Shown here piece after piece: positions 23,396 to 32,998 of a DNA stretch of 64,000 nt. Both the position numbers and the translations under genes were made by a program. Origin of the DNA: Isoetes taiwanensis (Eukaryota > Streptophyta > Lycopodiopsida > Isoetales > Isoetaceae); contig JAJEKV010000040.1 in assembly GCA_021234155.1 (NCBI GenBank), forward strand, positions 5,607,229-5,671,228, written 5' to 3'. A model generated the notes under the pieces. It saw only the letters and a program-made list of their open reading frames with translations, ran no database searches and was not told the origin of the DNA. Within the stretch, counting starts at the first letter, position 1, and each line of letters begins with the position of its first letter.

Positions 23396-23595
23396 AACGC
23401 TGTTAGTTTCGCCATAAAAAAAAAAAAAAAAATTCAGATTTTGGAAATTTAATATATCATCTGAACTAAAATCATACTCTGTCTTATGCCAATCACAAGT
23501 TGCATTGTTAACATAATCCTGTCACAGTTGCAATTTGGAACTATAAACAATGGAAATTTTTTTTCTTTCCTTTTCTGATAAAGTTTTCCTTGCAG

Positions 23596-23885
23596 ATTTC
23601 ACAAGCATTGATTTTGGAGCTAGCCAGAGCCACCAAGACCAGAATAAGATTTCTTGGCTGTCGGATTCAGATTTTACTTCTCCATGAAAAACTGCTTCCT
23701 TAAACAAATCTATACAACCCTTGGTTTTTCAAACTCTAAGATACTTTCCAAACAGCATCAGCAATTCAAATTGCTACCAATTGAGTGTCGTCTCCAATAG
23801 AAGATATCTGCTGAGAGCTTTTTCCTTTCTTCTTCGTATGCAAAAGTGGCCAACTCAACAATGTCTAGAAAAGACATTAGCATAA
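23596..23885 (+). pseudogene. Malectin-like receptor gene, exon 2 fragment (copy 1)
   Basis: After an acceptor (TTGCAG) the frame reads DFTSIDFGASQSHQDQNKIS, WLSDSDFTSP, an in-frame TGA at 23685-23687, then KTASLNKSIQ..RYFPN.ISNSNCYQLS and RRYLLRAFSF, ending at TAA 23883. This is the N-terminal part of a malectin-like extracellular domain. The usual IDCG is IDFG here, losing a conserved cysteine. After RAFSF the expected YGNYD-type segment is absent, so the domain is cut. This copy is more complete than copy 2 around the RYFP...NCYQL region, so the two complement each other as relics of one ancestor. Confidence 0.82.
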
Positions 23886-24297
23886 TGCATTAAGAATATG
23901 CTAACCAGTTACCTAGTCTAAAAGAATTATTGAAGAACTATTCTTTGAAGAACTCTATATATTATATCAATTTTGGTAATGTAAGTGATATAATAGCACC
24001 AACTGAATCTATGAGCTACAAACCACACCAACTTCCAAAATAAATTTCACAAACATCAAGTTCAAATATGTGCAATTCTCTACCCATATCCAATGATGTC
24101 GTGTTACATAGTTCATTTTCTTAAACCTTTGTTTTACTTGCATTTCTTCCAGTCCAGTAATTCTTACACATCCATTCTAGATCTATGTGTAATTTTGACC
24201 CATTTACTTATGATCCACATGCAATTCCATCACATTTTATTTGCATTGTACCCACATAACTTCACACGGTCCACATTACATGGATTACCATCTATGA

Positions 24298-24494
24298 AAC
24301 ATCCCTGGGATGGAAATAGTGCTGAGGCCGACGCGTAGAGGCACTGTTGACATCCCAGGAATGTTTCCTCGAAACTTCCAAAAGAAAAATGCTAAGCAAT
24401 GATGAATATTAAGGATGATAGGAAAGTTTGCACTGTGCTATTTACATCAATGGAGCATCTAGTGTAGCAACACTTAAATCTATGAGCTAATTAT
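24298..24494 (+). repeat. Duplicated flank segment B (copy 1)
   Basis: This matches 28012-28208 closely (GCGTAGAGGCACTGTTGACA, CACATCAATGGAGCATCTAG, CACTTAAATCTATGAGCTA). In the second locus B runs directly into the segment found at 19838. Here it is cut and joined to the 370-bp repeat. Confidence 0.8.
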
Positions 24495-24502
24495 ATGTCT
24501 TA

Positions 24503-24880
24503 CTCCGGGCATTGAGAGCTGTTGGATGGGCATATAACACCTTTATTCCTCAATCTACATCGTACATAAAGTTCCTCGTTTGTGGGGTATGCATGTACAA
24601 ATTTTGCTATACCGTATAACAAGATTTGCAGAATACTACAAGATTTGAGGTAATATACTACATGGTGTTGATTTTGTACGCGAAATATAATTTTAGGGGC
24701 TCTCGCTGCCCTACGTCACCCCCCATGTGAATATGCACCCAAACCAAAGGGGGTTTCAGGGGGATTTTAATTTGAATGTGTTGGATGTAATAGTTTGTGT
24801 TAATTAATGTTAATGGTAGTTATGTGTTGGCTGTTTGTTATATTAGAAAATTTGTTTCGGCCCTTCGGGCCCTAATGAAA
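24503..24880 (+). repeat. Dispersed repeat of about 370 bp, copy 2
   Basis: Partner of 20495-20860. It begins CTCCGGGCATTGAGAGCTG and ends with the hairpin GGCCCTTCGGGCC before CTAATGAAA. Its left border abuts segment B exactly where B loses similarity to the other locus, which suggests it inserted or recombined there. Confidence 0.65.
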
Positions 24881-25345
24881 TCAAACATAGGTAAACGAAG
24901 TAGAGAACATTTGTGATGATGTCTCCAAGCAAAGAGAAAAAACCAAGGAAAAAAGATTAAGAGATTAACCAAAGAAAAAAGTAGAAGATTATGATTAAGT
25001 TTGGTTGCAGGTGAAATATTAAAACTATTAGAAGAGGGGGAAAAAAGTATATAAGCAACGGCACAAAAATCATGTTACCGAAAGAATCATGTGTATCTAG
25101 TTTCCCACTAATTTCCCACTAAGTCGAATTAATATAAGGATAAAAAGGTTAGGACACAATCACACCACTGTAGATTCTTACATCCATTGAGGTAAACATA
25201 TCCAATTATAAACATTTAGAATTGGTAGCATAGTAATAGTCATGAGATTCCCATTCTCCATTGCATACCAAGGTAGCTCAATAGACTATTGTAAAATGAC
25301 AAGTGACGAAAACTTGAGCAAACTTCCTATATTAGGCATTATAGA
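24881..25345. other. Stretch without recognisable gene
   Basis: AT-rich, no repeat match within the window and no coding frame. Confidence 0.4.
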
Positions 25346-26210
25346 GCAAGAGCAGCTGCATTCAGGCTAGCATTTCAGCTCCAAGCACGAAATTCCTTTA
25401 CATTACAACAACAGCTTTGATAAAGCAGCGGGCACAAGCGAATAGTTATGTATCGCATCCTAGTATAGATTTACACCACGTTAGATGAAATGGTATTACA
25501 TGTTGGATTAAATAAAATCATCCTTGTTCTTGACCACACATCAAGACACAAATCTGAATCCATCCTTCTAAGCCTATTAGTCTTATCAGAGCATATCCAA
25601 TGCCCTGGCCTTAATCATGCTAGATATTCATGCCTCAAACTGGCCTGCCATGTAAGAATCTGTCTGATTTAATGGTTCAGGGGTCATTCACCGCCCGCAT
25701 CTCATATTTCGGTCTTAATCATGCTAGATATTCATGCAGAGTGGTTGCATTATGGGTGTAATGTAAGAGCATTTCAGCTCCACGCACGAAATTCCTTTAC
25801 ACTGCAACACCACCTTGATAAAGCAAGCCAGAGCAAGCAAATAGTTATGTATGGCAAGTAGTTGAACACGACTACATTGAAACACAAATTTGAATCCAAC
25901 CTTCTAAGCCTTATCAGAGCATATCCAATGCTTTGGCGCTGGCTTGATACAGACACAGTTGGGCCTGGAGGCCCTATGAACTACTGCACTATTGCTTGAA
26001 TCAGGCATGTTGCTTTGCAGAAGTCTTCCTAGCAATATTCAGACGCTGCATGTATTACCATGAATAGGGTCCTTTCTAGGCACAACAATGTCAACTATAA
26101 GTCTTTCATTACCAGACCCATCATGCTAGATATTCATGCAGAACAGCTGCATTATGGCTGTAATATAAGGGCATTTCAACTCCAAGCACAAAATTTCTTT
26201 ATACTGCAAC
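25346..26210 (+). repeat. Three diverged tandem copies of a repeat
   Basis: Copies at about 25346-25680, 25690-25960 and 26125-26210 share CATGCTAGATATTCATGCAG, a CTGCATTATGG..GTAATGTAAG segment, GCATTTCAGCTCCAAGCAC and TTCCTTTACACTGCAAC. The third copy is truncated and ends where the oxygenase-like pseudogene begins. It appears to have replaced that gene's 3' half. Confidence 0.75.
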
Positions 26211-27657
26211 TCCTTTCTTTGAAACAGACGGGAGCGCTCTTTCATTCAGTGAATGATAATGAATCAACCGTCCTTTGGCAGTTCCAGCCAGGGTAGCCCT
26301 TAAGCCCAAATTTTTATAGGTGTAATTTAGAATGTGAGGCGAATCTTAGCTTTTTTCGATTAGTTATGTTGGCGATTTTGTTTCGGGCTTCAATTTGAGT
26401 TGTAGCAACCTTGGCGAATCTTTCATCCATCAAGTGATGGAATATATATTTTTTTCTCAAGTAAAATTTGGGTCTACAATATATATTTGTTATGTCCGAT
26501 ATCGGTTGTAAGCATAATGCTCACATAATGAATATACATATTACCAGACATTGGCATATGATTGTAAATCTCAATAGCTCCACACTAAGGGCTAAACAAC
26601 AAGAAGTACACAAACTTAGCCGAGGCATGATTGCATATTATGGTGGGCAAGCACAAACCGATTTGATTTCAGACATCTTTTTAAGATTGGATAAACAAAT
26701 GGACCAAAAGCAAAAATACTCCGTGATTGCATACACGGATGTTGAACCGGATCATGAAATCCATATAACATGCATGGTTTTTTCCTCCCCCCCCCCTTTT
26801 TTTTTCTTGGAGAATTCATATTAATTTTACATGATTTTAAGGGGTTAAGGGGCGATTTTAGAATAATTACCAAGAATAAAATTCACATGGGGGCGAATCC
26901 AAGAATCCATCATTTAGTGATGTAGGCTAACTTATGAGTGGAGGGATTCGTAGACAAGGTGGCGATATTTTATTGGCACCACTCCTAATTGATCCTACTC
27001 AACAATAGTGAAAAAAAATGCAAATGTCCAAAAAAATAGCCTTTTGGCGATATTTCGAGCTTAAGGGCTACCCTGGTTCCAGCATTGAGAATCTCCTTTT
27101 GAAGGCCAATGTGAGGATGTGCCGCATCATATACATGAGCAACTAAAAGTCCTGTTTTAACAAATAGACGACCAAGGGTTTTGACTAACTCGCATATTTG
27201 CTCAGCTTCATTAACTTCTTGAATTCCAAGTTCTAGCATTGGAGATCCGTCATTATGTACTCCAAAAGCCGCCTCCTTGTCAAATTTCAGCTGGGATGCA
27301 AATGATAAAACAGGATGGTCTGCTTTCTTCATTAGCACATCTGTACCCAATCCACTGCCCTATTTATTGTCAGGCATAAAGGATGAACAGAATAAGCCGT
27401 CATCTGGAAATGGAAAAAGATAATACCTTGGGAAGCTGGTGCCTTTGGGAGGAGGGCATGAGAGCAAGAGTTCTGGCCAGGGGCAAAAGCCTCCATCACA
27501 GATCTGCCAGGCCTGGAAGACCTGTGATTGTTATAAGACCAGGCCCCTCTGGTCCAAGTGCTGCAATCAGATTTGTCGATATGGGTTGTTCCATATCATT
27601 ACAACAGAGCATCAGATCTGCATAATCGAAGATAGGAGGATACAACGAGGCCGCCAT
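26199..27657 (-). pseudogene. 2OG/Fe(II)-oxygenase-like plant protein, broken
   Basis: Exon 1 (27657-27427) reads MAASLYPPIFDYADLML...PISTNLIAALGPEGPG, LITITGLPGLADL, then TGA (27496-27498), then WRLLPLARTLALM. A 67-bp GT-AG intron (27360-27426) follows. Exon 2 reads GSGLGTDVLMKKADHPVLSF...LQKEILNAGT and continues, after removing a hAT insertion, as AKGRLIHYHSLNERALP. These blocks match a conserved plant protein family annotated as 2OG/Fe(II) oxygenase-superfamily-like (LGPEGPG, LLPLAR.LAL, GTAKGRLIHYHS). The C-terminal half, which would hold the iron-binding His residues, is missing beyond about 26210, where a repeat begins. Three lesions are visible: stop codon, transposon, truncation. Confidence 0.85.
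26289..27075. mobile_element. hAT-type non-autonomous element, 787 bp, in the oxygenase-like exon
   Basis: The perfect 17-bp terminal inverted repeat is CAGGGTAGCCCTTAAGC (26289-26305 and 27059-27075). The 8-bp target duplication is GTTCCAGC (26281-26288 and 27076-27083). Removing the element and one duplicate restores an open protein frame across the junction (NAG-T-AKGRL), which independently confirms the borders. At least seven copies of GGCGAWW (26338, 26369, 26411, 26851, 26891, 26961, 27047) cluster near both ends, like subterminal transposase sites. There is no transposase. The internal plus-strand frame 26468-26824 is not recognised. Confidence 0.95.
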
Positions 27658-27885
27658 CCCATATCAAAAGAAATGATGTTCGACATGCATCTGAGCAGTA
27701 CCCTTTGTTGCTCCACCTCTGCAGAATTTGTGCCTTCAGCTAGTAAACCCTATCTAGCAAACCCTATTTCTAAATGGCTCAAGGGTTGCATGTCAACGAG
27801 CCTCAATAAGCTAATTGAGAAAAAAATACAACATGGCACATGGGTCTAAACCATTGAACAAAAACATTAAAATTAATGCAGGCGT

Positions 27886-28428
27886 ATGTGCACTCTAGAT
27901 ATACTAATTAGTAGTCCCCATGCAATACGCTTTCGAAATCATATGAAAACCATAGAAAAAATAGTACAAAAATACAAAACCAACCCCCTGTTATTATGCT
28001 AGATATACCATCTAGGAAAGATCCCTCGGATCGAAATAGTGCCGATGCCGATGCGTAGAGGCACTGTTGACATCCCAAGAATGCTTCCTTGAAACTTCCA
28101 AAAGAAGAATACCAAGCAATGATGAATATTACGGATGATCGGAAATTTTGCGCTGTGCTATTCACATCAATGGAGCATCTAGTGTAGCAACACTTAAATC
28201 TATGAGCTAGAAAACCACGCAAACTTAGTGTGATGACAAAGAAAAATGTCTTAATATGTAGACAAAGTCTTGGGCTGGTGACTTGGTAGTTGCTTGATGA
28301 TATACCAGTTGACAAATTCAAGTTAGATGAAATAGTCATATAGGCCTCAAATTTAGGAAGAATCCCAGACATTAATTTTAGGCCAAAATACTAATACGAG
28401 AATTCTAAGTAAACATTACTTGCAGAAT
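27886..28428 (+). repeat. Duplicated 5' flank of malectin copy 2 (segments A, B, C joined)
   Basis: Here segments A (27886-28005), B (28012-28208) and C (28207-28428) are contiguous and lead straight into exon 1 of malectin copy 2. In the first locus the same segments lie at 23275, 24298 and 19838. The joined order is probably ancestral. Confidence 0.75.
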
Positions 28429-29692
28429 ATGGCGCCAAGGCTATGGATTCACATCATGTTTCTCTTGGGTCTGCTTCTTAAAGCTGCTGGGTAGCAAGGT
28501 ATTGATGCTAGAAAATTTATTTTCTCCATCTGTTTTTTTCTTTGCTTTTCTGATAAAATTTTCATTGCAGATTTCACAAGCATTGATTGTGGAGCCAGTC
28601 GGAGCCACCAAGACCAGAATAAGATTTCTTGGCTGCCGGATTCAGCATTTACTTCTTCAGGGAAAACTGCTTCCTTAAACTGGTTCAAATTCAAATTCAA
28701 ATTCAGCGATTCAAATTGCTACCAATTGAGCGTTCTTACTACCCAAAATTTAGACTATTTATTGACGGGAACAATTGGGCCTTCATCTCCGGCAATTCCA
28801 GTGCAGAAAAACAGAGAGTTTGTGAGGTTATCTGGACTCCTCAACAATCTGTTCTAAATATTTGTCTGAGGAGCAAGCACAGAGCAGACGTGCCCTTCAT
28901 TTCTGCTTTAGAATCTAGACTTCTCCCATATAAGTCGTACGAGGAGAATAATTTGGGAAAAATGCCTTTGTTCACCATCTACAGAAATAATTTCGGGGGC
29001 AAATCTCTGATAAGGTAATTCTAAACCAAATATTACTAGAATTTGCATCAAAAAAATGTAATTTCTAATACATATAGCTTTTATTTTCAGATATGAAGAT
29101 GACCCACATGATCGATTATGGAATGCAGTGCCAGAATTGAAGGGTTTTACAACAATTAATACGAGCAGAACAACCGAGACGAACATATTTGCAGTGGATC
29201 CACCTGCTGCAGTGTTAAAGAGTGCATTTGAAGGGCCAAAAGATTTATCAGAGGCGGATTATGAGCTCAATTTGACCATTTCCCAGCATATGGTTTACAT
29301 TTCCCTCTTGTTTTGGGATTTTAGGGCAAGGCAAGAAAATGACACTTGCTCTTTCGACCTCAATGTGTTTGTCGGGTCTGCTGTGGCCAAAAAAGTGACA
29401 CTAGTTCTTCATCCTCAAAGCTATATCAATATGGTTTATTGGTTCCCATTTGCTTCTTCAAAACCAACTAGGACCTTGAAGCTATCTCTAATCCCATCCA
29501 AAAATTCCACATTGCCACCACTTCTTAATGCACTAGAAGTCTATGCTGTCGGTAGCACTCCTTCCCCACAATCTGCTTCGTCGCCATCGTTTCCGCCAAT
29601 GTTGCCACCTTCCTCGTCTTCAACACAATCACCCAGTTCAACACCATCACCAAGTTCATCTAGAGAATCTTCTCAACCGACTCCTCCTCACA
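28429..29692 (+). pseudogene. Malectin-like receptor gene copy 2, extracellular part, broken
   Basis: Exon 1 (28429-28498) encodes a signal peptide MAPRLWIHIMFLLGLLLKAA, but TAG at 28492-28494 replaces the Gln codon kept in copy 1. Exon 2 (28571-29014) starts DFTSIDCGASRSHQDQNKIS. It lacks about 15 codons before NCYQLS, replaced by TTCAAA repeats, and then changes frame. The new frame gives PKFRLFIDGNNWAFIS, EVIWTPQQ and VPFISALESR. Exon 3 (29091-29692) gives YEDDPHDRLWNAVPEL, NMVYWFPFASS and LPPLLNALEVYAV, then a Ser/Pro-rich stretch. These are hallmarks of malectin-like domains of plant LRR receptor kinases. No LRR, membrane segment or kinase follows before 31 kb. Confidence 0.88.
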
Positions 29693-30335
29693 GTAAGTGC
29701 CTTGCCTTTCAATTATCCAAATTAGTTCTATTCATTCACAAAATCCTAGTCATTCAATCATCCATAGAATAAAATATTCTAGGAATTTTACAGTGCGCCA
29801 CATTAAAAGTTAGAATGGCATAATCCCAATACAACATTGTTTATATGTTCAATATCTTGCTCTTTACGAACGATATTTGTTTTTATTTCTAGAGAATGGA
29901 AGCGCTGGGAGGCATAAACAATCCACTACCATGTTACTTTCTCTTTCTCTCCTTATATTTTTTAGACTATAGTTATTATTTTCGAAAGATAAAGAAAAAG
30001 ATAAATATTTTAACGTACAAAAATTCCAAAATAATAAAACAAGAGATGTATAGTAAAATGTGATGGGTACCAATTAAATTTATTCTTCAGAGCAATTTTA
30101 GAAGAGAGGTTAACCCAGGGTTAACTTCTCGACCAACTCCTCCTCATGGTAAGTGCCTTGCCTTTCAATACATTTACTGAAGTACTAGAAATGTATAGCT
30201 TATCCAAATTAGTTCTATTCATTCACAAAATCCTAGTCATTTAACCATCCATAGAATAAAATAGTCTAGGAATTTTAGAGTGCGCCATATTAAAATTTAG
30301 AATGGCATAATTCCAATAAAATAGAATGAAGGGAT
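29676..30335 (+). repeat. Tandem duplication of exon 3 end and donor
   Basis: The exon 3 end (CTTCTCAACCGACTCCTCCTCACA) with donor GTAAGTGCCTTGCCTTTCAA and 150 bp of intron recurs at 30124-30335 as CTTCTCGACCAACTCCTCCT plus CATG|GTAAGTGCC. A 33-bp insertion interrupts the intron part of the second copy. The gene thus had two alternative last exon ends, or a partial exon duplication during decay. Confidence 0.75.
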
Positions 30336-30626
30336 CCCAATTGAGTTGCAAATAACCCACAATAGATGTTCTTCTGACAAAGAATCAATATAGAAAAGCT
30401 TTATATTGGTAGCGGGATTATTGATGGACACTTACTGGTATCTTTCTTGCATATTTTCAGTACCTAGCATACATATTTATCTATTGATATATATATATAC
30501 AAGTTTTTATACTGTCATTGGGTCTACGAACTACAGTTTATGAGCATCTGGGAACAAAATCCAAGATTAAGAATGGCATAAATGGTAGTATGCGTCTGGT
30601 CTAGAGTCATGAAGTTTTAAGCTAAA

Positions 30627-31645
30627 CTAGAAACGTGTGCCCGGTGATGCCGGGCATTAGTTGTGGTTGTGTAGAATGGCTAGATGTAATGAAGTTTGTA
30701 AGTGTGATAGAATATTCTAGATGTAGTATGTAGAGGAATGGAATGTGTATTTTCATACTTGTAATTGAAATGTGATGGGACCTGTCCCACCACTGTACAT
30801 GGCTGAAGTCAACTCTGATGCGTGTCAGACGATGTGATTTGTCTCATGTTTGTATTTCTCGTGAAGTTTGTTTTAGATGGGTTCATTGTGTTAAATGGTT
30901 TAACATATGGTACAATTTATTATAAGGACCGTGCAAGAGAATGGCCATTCGTATTGGAAGTTATTTGCAGTGATCAACGTCGATGCATGTAAGAGTTGAT
31001 AAGTTATGACTCATTTTGTTTTCTTTTATCTAGTCAATTCATGGTAAACTTGTTGCTTAAAAAATTTCATGAAACCCTCAACCTAACCCTAACCCTAACC
31101 TAAACCTATACACATAAACTCCCATAACAACTTGGGATCATTGACCATTTTTTGGCGCATGTGGGAGTTAAAAGAAGGGTCATTATATTGAACGATTCAT
31201 TAAACAAACAATGACATAAAATAATATAGATAGTTTAGAAGCTATCATAATGAACAAAGCGAACGATATGGATTCGTGTAAAAAATAAAGTGTAATAAGT
31301 AATCAGTAGTATTGATGATAAGATAAACTCAAAAAGTTGTAAATTCTAAGTTCTACTCTAAAACCAAAAGCCTAAACCCTAAACTAAATCCTAGTGGAAA
31401 TTCTTGCTAATGCTGGACATTAATAGTTTAGGTGTAATAGACTTTCATCTTATAAAAAAGTTGTTCTGTTTAGGTGTGACTTTCAGTCTTTAGAGCATTT
31501 TCGAGCACAAACGTAACCAAATTCATTTTCTAAAGCATTTGGTTTAACTTGTTTGAGCACAAAAATATCTTACAAAAATCCTAGTTGTTGACAAACACAT
31601 AGTGGGAATAACGTGTTATAGCCAGTCTTGTCTGATGTATATAGA
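30627..31645 (-). mobile_element. Helitron-like element, about 1.0 kb
   Basis: Read on the minus strand, the 3' end is a hairpin GCCCGGCATCACCGGGC (30639-30655), then ACACGTTT and CTAG (30627-30630), followed by T. This is the Helitron rule of a hairpin about 10 bp before CTRR. A possible 5' end TCTATATACATC lies at 31645, but the base before it is T rather than A. The 3' end is well supported and the length is tentative. No RepHel gene is present. Confidence 0.55.
31085..31107 (+). repeat. Short interstitial telomere-like repeat
   Basis: About three CCCTAA units, then CCTAAACC. Another telobox-like CCTAAACCCTAAA occurs at 31370. Both are too short to indicate a chromosome end. Confidence 0.6.
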
Positions 31646-31660
31646 ACAATCTTGTCCATC

Positions 31661-31700
31661 CTAGTAAACGTGTGCCCGGTGTTGCCGCGCATAAGCAAAG
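31661..31700 (-). mobile_element. Second Helitron-like 3' terminus
   Basis: CTAGTAAACGTGTGCCCGGT on the plus strand nearly repeats CTAGAAACGTGTGCCCGGT at 30627. The hairpin is imperfect (GCCCGG against CCGCGC), and the base after CTAG on the minus strand is G rather than T. It is probably a related, decayed end. Confidence 0.4.
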
Positions 31701-31789
31701 GTGTGTGTTTTCGTAAACCTTATGGAATTGTCGTGCATAATCGCGGATGATTTTGATTATCTCACGAAATTGAGACTAACATTCTAGGG

Positions 31790-32464
31790 ATTAATAACAT
31801 CATTTGTAGAATCCTCAACTATTGTGCTTGTTTTCTCATCAAGACATGAACTTTCGACATTGGTGGATGTCTTGACAATGGTGCATTGGTGTGTTGACAA
31901 TGAGGCCTTGTCCGTGCTAAATAGTAAAAAAAAAACAAAAATCATGCATGTGAAAAATTGTCTGTATATGGAAATGGGTCTGGAAGGACGTATTGCCACC
32001 AAACATTGTATGATCTCTTGCCCAGATATTCAGCTGATATGGGACAAATTTAAGAACACATTTCAGATTTCGTTATCAGTAAATGAAGTTGTAATAGGGA
32101 GATATTCTAGTGCATGGTCTCTCCCGATGAAGTTAGCTATCCACATGGCCAAGGGTTGTATATGTTGGTATGTGTGGAAAAGACAAAGGCTCAACGGTTT
32201 CCAGGGCCAATTAGTCCAGGCCTCTAGCTTGTTGAGGTCACTAAGAGCAAAGTTTTCTAAGCAAATTAGTTGCTTAGAAGTGAATGAGAATGTTGCACAA
32301 CAAATATGGGATCGCTATCTTAGTCGATTCTAAGTTGTAGGTGATAATGGCTGTGTGGTCACTTTTCCATGGACCATTCTGGGCATGGAATTGTTGTTGT
32401 ACCATCCTGCAATACTTGTACCAATGTTTATAATTAATTGAGATCTTTATCCTTAAAAAAAAAA
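31790..32464 (+). mobile_element. LINE 3' fragment with poly-A
   Basis: The frame 31824-32333 ends in a sequence like the C-terminal zinc-binding tail of plant LINE reverse transcriptases: HCMISCPDIQLIWDKF, WSLPMKLAIHMAK and GCICWYVWKRQRLNGF. About 130 bp of 3' DNA follows, ending GAGATCTTTATCCTT and a run of A at 32455-32464, as LINE 3' ends do. The reverse transcriptase core is absent, so the copy is 5'-truncated. Target duplication not determined. Confidence 0.6.
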
Positions 32465-32998
32465 GTTCATAAACTTTCATGCATTGAAAAAACATCTGCA
32501 TGAAAGAAAATTCCAGAGTGCAAAAAAAACTGTATCCTGCTAATGTTTACCTCTAAAACATACGATGGTTATTTAAACTTTTTGGGTTGTCCGAAGGAAG
32601 GAAGGAAGGAAGGGCAAACCTAGCATTTGTTGTCCGGTTTTCATGTTTTTGTGATGTTGTGCGGCTAAGGTGGGGTTGGAGCAAAATCGGTGTAGAAGCC
32701 TCCTGTGATCGATGCGTTATTGAGCGTGAGAGGATGGTGTTTCTGCCGTTCGCTTAGTTAAGGGGAGTTGGGAGTCAAGCTGGCCGTTCTTTGCTTGTAG
32801 CTTGTTCTATACGACGATTTCTTTATGGCGAGGGCCGCTGCTTAGTAATTTTGTTAGGAGAGGAACGATTGCACCTATTGTTAGCAGTAGACTATACCTT
32901 AGATTAGATTGATTCGAACTATGCAATTGATGAAGTTGTGTTTTCTTAACGGTGTAATTCTTTGTGTAACTTCCTAATAACAGCTTCATCTCAATGCC
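32465..32998. other. Stretch upstream of the L29 gene
   Basis: Contains a (GGAA)4 tract near 32596 and GC-richer DNA at 32640-32790. A possible splice acceptor (TAATAACAG at about 32983) lies just before the L29 start. An upstream exon with the first part of the transit peptide was not identified. Confidence 0.4.

Larger units (their letters stand above)
20140..23555. other. DNA separating exon 1 from exon 2 of copy 1
   Basis: Intron sequence resembling copy 2 stops near 20140 (after TTTCTGTTTTTTG) and resumes near 23555 (TTTTTTTCTTTCCTTTTC). Between them are a 50-bp tandem repeat (20320-20415), one copy of a repeat of about 370 bp (20495-20860), a segment shared with 27886-28005 (23275-23395), a 27-bp direct repeat (GGTCCTCTAAATCCCCTTC at about 23010 and 23112), and no recognised coding region. 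I saw no single element with clean ends spanning it. Confidence 0.5.

Noticed and set aside
26468-26824. 118-codon frame inside the hAT element as a transposase
   Set aside because: Too short, no hATC or BED motif, and it lies in an element of non-autonomous size.
20033-29692. A functional malectin-like receptor kinase gene
   Set aside because: Both copies contain stops or frame changes, and neither is followed by a membrane segment or kinase domain.
31085-31107. Telomere or ancient chromosome end
   Set aside because: Only about three CCCTAA units; too short to be more than chance or a telobox.
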